Shown: positions 55,306-64,000 of the stretch, in pieces
Numbering within the stretch: the first letter of the stretch is position 1
How the letters are laid out: each line of letters begins with the position of its first letter
Assembly: GCA_949358305.1 (NCBI GenBank)
Contig: OX442314.1
Location: 24,669,060 to 24,733,059, forward strand
Source of the DNA: Strigamia acuminata
Taxonomy: Eukaryota; Arthropoda; Chilopoda; Geophilomorpha; Linotaeniidae
Direction: 5' to 3'
Length of the DNA: 64,000 bases
Made by a program: the position numbers and the translations under genes
The notes under the pieces: model-generated
Told to the model about the DNA's origin: nothing
Databases searched by the model: none
The model's input: only the letters and a program-made list of their open reading frames with translations

Positions 55306-55663
55306 TACCATGTTCACACCAACGATCGAGTTTGGCTTGATCTGATCCACCCGATCAGATCCAACTGAACAGATTCCAACATTCACTTGAGTGGAGTTTT
55401 GTTCACATCAAAATGTGATTCAATCACACCAAACCGGGTTTTAGCAATGCGCAACAATGAAATGACAACATTATTATGCTGACATTATTTAATGAATTCC
55501 AATCCGAATCCAATCGTCGAATCGAGCTGTGGGAACTCGATGGCCGAACGGAGTTGTTGGGCACACGAATCTAGATCAGCGAACAGAGTTCAGTGTTCAT
55601 ACCAATCTTGGATCTAGATCCACTGCTTCGGGTGAGATCCAAAAGCTTGGTGTGAACATGGTA
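55306..55663. mobile_element. PIF/Harbinger-type MITE, TTA target duplication
   Basis: TACCATGTTCACACCAA and TTGGTGTGAACATGGTA are perfect inverted ends with TTA outside both (55303-55305, 55664-55666). Inside, GATCTGATCC, GATCAGATCC and GATCTAGATCC phrases form further palindromes. The frame at 55529-55720 is repeat sequence. Confidence 0.85.
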
Positions 55664-55666
55664 TTA

Positions 55667-57059
55667 CGTCTTGGAAGGTTAAACGACAATGCAAGACAAA
55701 TTTCTGTAACGCATGTTTAAAACTACTTCCAGATGTTGTAAAATACACTAATTTTCATAAAGAAGCACAATAAAGCATGTTGTTTCCTAGTAGACACAAA
55801 TCTCTGAACATTTTATTCTACACTCTTGGTCAAACAATGAAAAAACGAAACTGAATCGAGTGTATCTAAATGTGTCATATTGTCATTCCACAAATTGACA
55901 CCGAGTTTCTGACATTATTCATCTCAATTATCACGCTACAAATGTATACACCCATTCATAATTTACACTACACCATATACAGAGAAAGCACTCTAAATCG
56001 GCGATCATTTTTGAAGTTGAATCTAGACAACAAATAATTAAACATTTATTTCAGGCTTGACGACTAATTTCCTGGATGGATTTCTATTTGTATTTTAACT
56101 CGACACGGTCATCATGGCCCCAAAGGGAGAATTCCTGTCACCAGTAATTAAGCCTTGCAAGGAGCGTTTGGGAGACGACTCTCTGACGACCTAACCTTGC
56201 ATTTGCACTGACAAATAGGAAAATCACAGAAAAACCAGAGGCCGCTTGCTGGTATTGGACAAGGATGAAAAGCAACTTGAATTCCCAATAGGTCACCAAA
56301 CCACTGACCAGGATTAAAATTTAACTACAAAAAATATTGCAAATATTTGTACTTGAGATCAAAAATTAAATTTCCCATGTGAGTTACTGCGATACTCGTC
56401 AATAAAATCAATCTAGTGAGTATTTTATAGCAAAACCACGCTAGACTGCAAAGTTACACACTCGTGTTGAATGTTTTTCTCGATCCGATTACCAACTAAG
56501 CCTCTTGTTTTAATTCTTTACCCAGTTTAACCCGCATTAACCTCGAAACAGTTTTAAATCTAATCAAACGTCTGCACCTTTCACTGCGAATTTAATGTCG
56601 TTTGTGTAAACCCCATCAATTGGATTTAAGCCTAAATTTGAATTTAAAAAAGTAGAATTGGATTGGATTTAATAAACTTTAGGATTAAGTGGATAATGAA
56701 ATCATTAAGGTTTTCCAGAATTTTTGATCCCAATAATAATTAGATCCTACCAACTTGTGGCAAAACATGTAATCCCAGACGTTCATAAAAGATCGCGTTC
56801 ATCTCAGGTTAACTTTAGATTTTTTAAACCCTAGGTTAAAGCCATTGAACCTAATTATATTTTTCCACAACATGTGCTAATAATCACATTCTAAAATATT
56901 ATTTTTTTAATAGTAACGTACTTTGACAGCTAATGTAATGCAAAAATACCATAAATTGTAGCCAAGGCTTAGATTGTAGCCCCTACCTAGATTGAAGCGC
57001 AGTAATAGTAATCGCTGTATTTAAACAAGTAAATATCTGTAATGCATGAAAGCATTACA
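55667..57059. other. Anonymous intergenic DNA
   Basis: AAAATACCATAAATTGTAGC at 56945 with GATTGTAGCCCC resembles a TACCGTAT-group scrap. No gene supported. Confidence 0.4.
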
Positions 57060-57061
57060 TC

Positions 57062-57384
57062 TTAGACTTCTAAACCCCTGTCCGTCTGTCCGTTTGTCCC
57101 TTAAAGAACAAAATATATAAAAAATAAAAATAATAAAAAAAAAACGTCATTTCCGGTTCCGGTTTGTAAAAAAGTGTAATAACCAGTTTTTTAATTAAAC
57201 CGGAGGTCGGAAAAATACGAAAATACCTTAGGAACCTAATGCTGAGTTCATTGCAATTGCCCGTTTGGCTCTAGCTGCTTTCGTTTGGAAGGAATCGTTG
57301 CAGACAGACGGACGAACGGACGGACGGACGGACAGAACCGAACCGTTTTATTAAACTTTCTAAACATTAGGTTTAGAAGTCTAA
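57062..57384. mobile_element. Putative MITE with inverted ends and inverted CGGA tracts
   Basis: TTAGACTTCTAAACC (57062-57076) and GGTTTAGAAGTCTAA (57370-57384) are perfect inverted repeats. Just inside are CTGTCCGTCTGTCCG and, inverted, CGGACGGACGGACAG, so the pairing spans the tetranucleotide tract. No target duplication recognised. Confidence 0.6.
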
Positions 57385-57459
57385 AACGAAGGCGCATTCA
57401 TAGTCATTTAAACTTGTTCGTAACTTTTAAACCAGTCAAATGTAAGTCTAGTGTCCTAA

Positions 57460-57885
57460 GGTAGGTTCACACTTATGTTCAGACTAGATGCAACGCAAGA
57501 AAACTGACGCAACACAAGCTGTTTGCGTCCAAAAATTCTTGATGTTGACGCCAATTCCTGCTTCAACTCCAAGTTGATGTAAGTGACGCAACGCAAGTAA
57601 AGGTCTTGAAGCCAACGATCGACTCCAACTCTCGTCATTTCACGTCTAGTTGGTGAGACTTTGCCTCGTGCAAACAGACTGGCATTTTCGAATTCTGGAA
57701 CTGGTTCTAGAACTAAATCCAATTCCAGGTTTCATTGAAACCATCTGATTGGCCAGACGCAACATCAATTGTTTCAGCTCTGTTCACACATGCCCTACAG
57801 TGTGAACAGAATCTGCATTGCATTTGACTAATTTTTCCTTGCCTTGTGTTGTGCGTCTAGTGTGAACACAAGTGTGAACCTAGCT
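57460..57885. mobile_element. MITE with GTTCACACTT ends
   Basis: AGGTAGGTTCACACTTATG, then TTCAGACTAGATGCAACGC, pairs with the inverted right end (GTGCGTCTAGTGTGAACACA, then AGTGTGAACCTAGC). The ends recall the TTA-target elements at 23334 and 55306 (TGGTTCACA, ATGTTCACACC). The duplication is no longer clear. Confidence 0.6.
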
Positions 57886-58836
57886 TTGGAATGGAAAAAA
57901 TACTGTACTTACCAATAGACCTACGGAAAAAACAGCTCAGGTGATCCAAAACATCATTATAACATTGTTAATTTGTAGTTTTCTTTTTGTGGGCGGAGCC
58001 AAACTGCATTATGTCATAATTTTACAATGGTCTATTGAGCTCATTGAAAGCACAACAGGGCCCAATCATTATTTTTATTCAGGCTCATAGTTTGGAGGCC
58101 AACTTATCGAAGGTTCATCACCGGTGAATTCCTTATCCCTATCTATCTTTTGGCTGAGTGCTAAGAGGAAAGATACTGTACGGTGAATTGGGTTTCTTTA
58201 CTGACTTGTAGCTTTGTCTTGAGACAGAATTATACGTTGTACGAGTATACACACATCATAGATGCGTACAAAGATACTTTTCTATCATAAACTTCTATGA
58301 TGAAACCTCGAAATTACTTGTATTTTTCATAGAATAGATGCTCTTAATGTGAATAAACAAAGTTTTAAGTGAATGCTGTTTATTTGTGCCATTTTTTACA
58401 TGTTTAATGACTTGCGTAACAAACAAAACAACCATTCCAAGCTTGGGTTAATTAACTTAGCCCTAGAGGGACAGCTAAATGTGATGGAGGATAGACAGAA
58501 AACAAGCAATAGATATATTTTTCAATTTATATTTCTTAAAACTCAAATAAATTTAATCTCGTGTATCGCGAAAAATAAAAATGGGAATACCTTGCACATC
58601 TTTCTTACCCTGTAGCACTGCGCAAGAGCATTAAAGTCTTCATTTCGATAACAACCAAGGGAGATTTTTAAAAATTCTTGATCGAGTGTAATGTTGGCAT
58701 CCAGATAAAAATAACACGATATTCTAACCTAACCTAACCTGTCTAACCCATCCTGACGTATCCTAAGTGTATGACTAAACAGTTTGTGTCTGAAATAATT
58801 TCCTAGCAAAAAATTAGCAAAAATATTTGAAATAAC
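57886..58836. other. Anonymous intergenic DNA with a CCTAA tract
   Basis: 58721-58767 contains ATTCTAACCTAACCTAACC and degenerate continuation. No gene supported. Confidence 0.4.
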
Positions 58837-59013
58837 CAGGGCCGTCTTTACACTTTTCAGCGCCCTGGGCTAATAAAACTCAGGCGCCCCTTGCCCAGCA
58901 CTTTTCTGTGCCCGGTGCCCTTCTGTGCCCATCCAGCCCCTGTGCCCGGCGCCCCCCTGCGCCCGGCGCCCCTGGGCTGCAGCCCAGTTAGCACAATGAT
59001 AAAGGTGGGCCTG
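58837..59013. mobile_element. hAT-type MITE, perfect 8-bp target duplication, GC-rich core
   Basis: It begins CAGGGCCGTCTTTA and ends TAAAGGTGGGCCTG. GAAATAAC flanks both sides (58829-58836, 59014-59021). The core has four to five tandem units of about 15-18 bp, variants of CTGTGCCCGGCGCCC, strikingly GC-rich against the surroundings. Small frames here are repeat readings. Confidence 0.88.
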
Positions 59014-59021
59014 GAAATAAC

Positions 59022-62000
59022 CCATATGGTTGAAAAATACATTAAAATTATATTGCAATGTATTTTAAAATGCATTTTCTTGAATTGTATTATGAAATAA
59101 ATTATTTAATGTACAAATAATAATTCCGCAAAATGCTACATTTTTGACTGCAATATATTGAAAAATATATTTTTGAGCCATGAAAGAAGCATTTTTCTAG
59201 CTTAACAAAATTCTAGTTAGCAGCAGTGGCAATTAGCTAAATGCAAATTAAGCAAAACTTTAGCAGAGCTAATTTTTTTGATTAGCGGGTCCAACACTGT
59301 GGCATAAAATCGTACAAATGATTGGTACAGGTCATTTTTAAAGAAACTTTCATCTCATCCATTTGCTGCTGCCCATTGCAACCTTTCAGCCGTTGAAGAT
59401 ACATCTTATTCATAGCTTGTTTTCTTTGTATTGTGATGAAGCCATCACAAGCACTGTAGGGTTAAACGAGTCAACACATTTGCATTCTGAGAAACGAGCA
59501 GAAGGGAATAAAATGTTCAGTTATCCACATGATTTGACATAAAAGGGTTACAAAAAGCCTTTTTCAAGTCGCTTCCTCAAAGCAAGTTAGAAGGAAAAAA
59601 AACTCGCACGCGTGGAAACGACACCAGGTGGCCACCGTCAAAACTCGATACTCAAAACCACGATGCACCGTTTGATTTATTATTAATACACATCTCTATA
59701 GCTTCCTTTTGAGCACAAAGAATTGAAATAAGAAATATTTTTTAAAAGAAAAAAAAATTTTCTTATTTTTATTTCATCTTGCAGAAAAATTCGGCAAAAT
59801 CTTGACATAGTGAAGTGAGAAAAAGAACTTTTTCTTTCCTGTCACAGTGAAGCGCGAAAAGAAGTCCTTTTTCTTTCTTCTTTTCTTTCTTTTTCGATGG
59901 CAGACAGAGTGCCTGCCAACGGTTATGTTTACATTTCTCTTGGTGTCGGTCGCATGACTCGGCACTAACATGCCAGAAGATTTCTGCAAAAAGATGGGAA
60001 CTTTCCAATACTTTGATGGTGTTGGATAAATCCCTTTTTCCATTTTTTTTCTTTAAATAAATAATAAATAATAGTAACAAAAGATATTACCGCCGCCATT
60101 TTCGAATTTTAATTCAGATTTGAGTGCGTCATGTTATCAGTTATAACAACTGTGTAAAAGTTTGAGAACCATTTAAAAAGTGTGGAAATCTACTTAAAAG
60201 GAGTAGGATTTTATATTAGAATGGATTTTAATTGAAATGTACTCACCGATCTCGGGTATTTGATGAATTTATGCCTTGTCACTGTCATTGTCACGTTGCC
60301 CGTCGTCCCGTGCAGGAATTCAGTTGTCGTTGTCTATGGCAGAGTGCGGCGTGGCATGCTAACCACTATTTTCAAACCCTATACAATTTTTAAATTAAAT
60401 TCCATCATCTTTACAATCATTTATCAGTATTATAACTTACCTCGGACGTCTCGGAGTTTCGTCTTTACAATATCATCCACAATCACTCCTGTCATCTTTC
60501 GGTAGAAACCCACACTAATTATTTTGATTCATTCTCGAAGGATGGCGCCACTTCACTTACTTCTTCACTGCTCAACTGGTCCCATTTTCAATCGAAATTT
60601 CCGAATATTTATTAAAAAGTTACAGTTTGTGTGTCATATTTTTTTAAAAAGAATTATTTAATCCATTCAAGACAAAAAAAAATATTTTGAATAAATAAGA
60701 CGACTCGTTTATCACGAATATATGCATCTACGGAATATACAGAGCGATTTTGAGATTTCGAAAACATTGATTTATAAAAATAAAGTCAACCTATACTCAA
60801 TCTTTTCAAGCGTTTCCTTTTACTACAGTAATCGAAGCATGTTGCGCCACTTTAAAGAGATGAAATTCAAATTCTCGTGCCCAGCGAAACGAAAAGATCG
60901 CGCTGTCCAAAAGGGGGGAAGAAATGGATTGGATTTTGTGTGGGCATGACTTATTGTCCTTCTCCTTATTGAATCCACAATGAAACAACTATTTTTCTTG
61001 CAGCTCCGAACTAAACACAAAAAGAAATCATCCGCTCAGTAGAAAGGAAATACATCATTTCCCTCACAATCACAATACAAAGAAATCAACGCGATAAATA
61101 AAATGGAAAAACACTGATCGCTTTTCCTTCTCTTTAATTGTTTAAAGTTCGACGAGGACAAGACAACATTTTGCAATTTAATAAAACATTCATTCCCAAA
61201 CAGCCTGGATTTGGCGAATGTATAATGCAGGTTGAAATCCGTTATACTGTGTCACTGTCAACTATAGGTGACAGCACACTTTTCCATTTCTCCATTATTC
61301 ACAAGTTGTGAGTGCACAAACTATGTGGTCAAAGATACAAAAATGTGAAAGGATTTCATGCAACACGAAATTGAGGATTCTTCAACTATATTTTTATTTT
61401 TTTTATTTTTTTTTATTTTTTATTTTTTTTTTATACTCTTTGGAGAAGAAAACATATTCGATTCGGGTGAGCAAAGGGATTTTTCTCGTTTGCTGTCTTT
61501 TGATTTATCTTTGTGCAACATGCTCGAAATGTTTTGTGTTCACGTTCACCCCGACCAATGAATAAATTTCACCTCCAATGCAATGCAAATGCTCGAATGG
61601 ATTATTTCCCGCTTTTCTCTTTAATACTCCGCTGCATTCTTGATGGGTAAACAACTCCTCGTCAAAACAAATAAAATTTCATAACAAAAAAAAAAAAAAA
61701 AACTAAAGAAGAAACTATGTCAATTTAAACATTTGAACAAAATAGAAAAATCATAATTGAATAGTTAAGGAGCATAAATATTAGAGTAATGGTTATGATG
61801 ATGGCACAAAGTGAAGATAAAAATCGAAACATGCGGCGTAGATAAATTTCAACGAAGGTGTTGTTGACAAAACTAAAATATTGATTTATATATATATATA
61901 TTTTTTGTTAATTTCTTATTTGATTGCTTTTATTATAATCATTCTTCCGATTTGTCCAAAAAGAAAAAAAAATTTTGTTTACAAAATTAAAAGTAAAAAT

Positions 62001-63557
62001 GCAAATCCTATGTGGTTAAAGTGTACTATTTCATTAATTAAATCATCCCGGGTCCAATTTAGGGTTTGCCTTTTAGCCAGAAAATCAAGAGTATTCTAGC
62101 TTTGTTCAATATGTTTATCTTTTGCCTCTAGAGCTTTGGTGCACTTCACAGCACATAGAATTTAACTTTTCATATAAATAAGATGAAGTGACAATAGCGG
62201 AAAAATCAAATCATTCGAATCAAACGAAACCGGTTTTGACTTGCATTGAATGCATTATTTACCGTGCTCACTCGATGGATTTGTGTTTGCTTTGGGTTGA
62301 GCAAGGATTCCCTTTAATTTTGTATTTTCTAGGCCTTAATTTACATTTTTATTTACTTTAAATCATTTGCTTATTTATTTATACCTTGGACTAATAATAA
62401 CAATAATAATAATAATAATAGAGTTCACATTTCGTTTGTCAATGTTGCAGCGAAGCCCTTCGTGTTGCAGTGAAGCCCATCATGTTATTTCTCTAGTTGT
62501 TTTCGACGGAAAGTTAAATGTAATTTGTGTTCATTTATAAATTCTTTAAAAAAAAAATTAAAAAAAGAAAGAAAGAAAGAATAAGTAGAAAAAAAAAATT
62601 AAGATTGCTTTATTTATTTATAAAGCTGTAAGTCCTAATTAGAGGTACTTTCTTCAATACATATAATGTATTGAAAAATTATTCTTAAGACGCTTACACT
62701 TAATTAAACCGGAAGAGCAATCAAATAAGACGCTATCAAGTATCAACATAAAAAAAAGCTTACGAGCGACAAACATAATCAAACGTCAAAACATAAATCC
62801 AGTTTGAGATGATGGTAATATTTTTTTTTAAATTTAAAAATCAATATTTTTACGTTCGTCAAATCCAAATGTGTTCTCCATCCAACTTTTAGTCAGATAA
62901 CTCGCATCAAATTTCTTCCATTGCGAATAAATAAATATATTAACCAATTTAAGCATTTATTTTACAAAAATTCTGCTAGCACGTTTATTAATAACAAGCG
63001 GCTGAAGAACGATATTAAAATGCTGGAAAAAATTTTTAAAAAATAGATATTCTGAAATAATTAAGATTAGAATTTCAATTTCAATAAATATATACACATA
63101 TGGAGCAATTTCCCACAGTTAATACACTTTTTCCAATGGATTTATTGGTATTTTCCGCTCGTTTTAATTCAATATTCTTCTTGTTGAGCATAATTTAGTA
63201 TAATAAGCTCAGATTTGAATTTCTTCTACACATTTGTCTTCTATATATCACATATCCTTCATTCATTCAGTATTGATGTAACGTAATAAAAGAATAGCTC
63301 CGTAAAACCATCTTCGCTTTATTGCCTGAAATGATATTTGGAAAGAAAAATTACCGGTTTCAGTTTAGAGAAAGAGAAAAATCATAAAAAAAATGATAAT
63401 GCTTCAATTTGTGGCAGATAACTTTTTCCCATGTTACATTTACCACTTCGTGAGATGGTGGGACAATTTGTGGCATCCCAAACCGAGTTTCATCATCGTC
63501 ACCGTTTTTCCACCAGTCCTATTCTTTCTTTTTATACTCTCTTCTCTTCAAACATAC
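59022..63557. other. AT-rich anonymous DNA, possible intron of the gene at the right edge
   Basis: There are numerous poly-T/A runs and an AAT microsatellite at 62391-62420. Scattered splice-like sites and short open frames (for example 59769-60000 minus after TTTTTGCAG, 60440-60499 minus before GTAAGT, 61004-61090 plus after CTTGCAG) exist on both strands. They do not form a consistent model, so no gene is called. If the minus-strand exons at 63558-64000 are real, part of this could be their next intron. Confidence 0.35.
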
Positions 63558-63674
63558 CTTTTTGGTATTCGGTAGGCAGAACGCAAAGTGACCCTTGGGA
63601 CAAGATCCTCACGAGATTCAACCACATTTACAAATTGTACAGCTGTGGGTTCCACGAATGAATACAAAAAATAC
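63558..63674 (-). CDS. Possible internal exon of an unidentified gene (38 codons)
   Basis: Read on the minus strand, a T-tract of about 24 bases ending ACAAAAAAG precedes G TAT TTT TTG. The frame then stays open for 38 codons (SFVEPTAVQFVNVVESRED then LVPRVTLRSAYRIPK) to AAAAG|GTATGT, a good donor. The single leading G completes the GG left by the segment 63805-64000, so phases agree. I do not recognise the family. Directly downstream (63540-63440, minus) another open frame begins DWWKNGDDDETRFGMPQ, but it is only 39 bases away and in a phase that does not join, so I leave it out. Confidence 0.3.
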
Positions 63675-63804
63675 CTTTTTTGTAAAAAAAAAAAAAAAAA
63701 AAAAAATTGTCACGTCTTCTAAATACCATTCTTCGGAAATTGTCAACCCATTTACACATTGAACGGGAGAAAAGAATTGTAATTTAATTTGTTTACGTGC
63801 TTAC

Positions 63805-64000
63805 CCGTCTCTAGAGGATGATTCAAACGCGATTGCACATCCATCAGTAATTTGACAGGGGGGTCGTGACTCGGAAAGAAGCAAAAAGGCACTGCAACGG
63901 GTCGTCTTTAAGGTGCCATCAAAAGTAGAATTACGAGTGAATTCCGAAACCGAGCAGTCGAGAACATTTTTTCCAAACTGTAAATTTTTACGATCAAGTC
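63805..64000 (-). CDS. Possible exon of an unidentified gene, cut by the window edge
   Basis: The minus strand is open from the edge for 64 codons (including CSVSEFTRNSTFDGTLKTT and CQITDGCAIAFESSSRD) to GACGG|GTAAGC, a plausible donor, leaving phase 2. The local composition is less AT-rich than the flank. No family recognised. The intron to 63674 would be 130 bases. An open run this long has roughly a few percent chance at this composition, so the evidence is modest; the phase match with the next segment is the main support. Confidence 0.3.

Noticed and set aside
59769-60080. Minus-strand frames after a good acceptor (TTTTTGCAG), including a Cys/His/Trp-containing reading
   Set aside because: Two alternative frames are open over the same stretch, both become Lys-rich low complexity, and no upstream exon joins in a consistent phase.
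60236-60505. Minus-strand mini-exons (before GTGAGT at about 60249 and before GTAAGT at 60439) with protein-like translations
   Set aside because: The first ends in phase 1 and no acceptor gives the second a matching start without a stop. The plus strand offers equally plausible splice sites in the same place, so this is within noise.
61003-61090. Plus-strand terminal exon after TTTTTCTTGCAG
   Set aside because: Only 30 codons, compositionally biased, and no upstream donor in phase could be chosen.
63440-63523. Minus-strand frame beginning DWWKNGDDDETRFGMPQ
   Set aside because: It looks protein-like, but reaching it from 63558 would need a 39-base intron and a phase that does not match.
1-64000. 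CRISPR arrays, operons, bacterial promoters or phage genes
   Set aside because: The window is eukaryotic; the tandem repeats lack spaced, identical units with unique spacers, and genes show introns and poly(A) signals.

Overview
This is a eukaryotic, probably arthropod, stretch of AT-rich, gene-poor and very repeat-dense DNA. The grounds are GT-AG introns with polypyrimidine tracts, AATAAA signals, a signal-peptide/CUB/LDLa membrane receptor gene of an arthropod type, a Ty3/gypsy retrotransposon primed by a tRNA-Leu whose 3' end I recall from Drosophila, and degenerate CCTAA (arthropod TTAGG) tracts. The species cannot be read from the sequence; a chelicerate, crustacean or insect would all fit. 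Nothing prokaryotic, viral or plasmid-like is present.

Genes. One host gene is well supported. It is a plus-strand gene of at least two coding exons (15159-15336 and 18211-20825) joined across a 2.87 kb phase-1 intron. It encodes a 930-residue type I membrane protein with a signal peptide, an LDLa repeat, about five CUB or CUB-like modules, a second LDLa-type repeat, one membrane segment and a short tail. It most resembles the insect CULD family. An acceptor just upstream of the ATG implies a spliced 5' UTR. At the right edge (63558-64000, minus strand) two phase-compatible open segments look like internal exons of an unidentified gene that runs off the window; this is tentative. Most other open frames are unsupported.

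Mobile DNA. The window is a record of nested insertions. The centrepiece is a complete 4525-bp Ty3/gypsy element (31343-35867) with 134-bp LTRs that look identical, a 5-bp target duplication, a tRNA-Leu primer site, a polypurine tract and one intact 1330-codon gag-pol frame. It sits inside a small fold-back element carrying two TGACGTCA sites, which itself sits inside a terminal-inverted-repeat element: three layers.

More than twenty short non-autonomous DNA transposons (MITEs) are recognisable by inverted termini. Many also have target duplications: TA (Tc1/mariner and pogo types), TTAA (piggyBac type), TTA (PIF/Harbinger type) and 8 bp (hAT type). Several families with different interiors share the terminus TACCGTAT; I could not classify this group. 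At least six nestings are visible, and they give a relative order of activity.

Layout. 1-15100: repeats and non-coding DNA, with a CG-richer block at 8514-9400. 15101-21100: receptor gene. 21100-31200: repeats and anonymous sequence. 31201-36301: triple nest with the retrotransposon. 36302-59021: dense MITE landscape. 59022-63557: AT-rich anonymous DNA. 63558-64000: possible partial gene.
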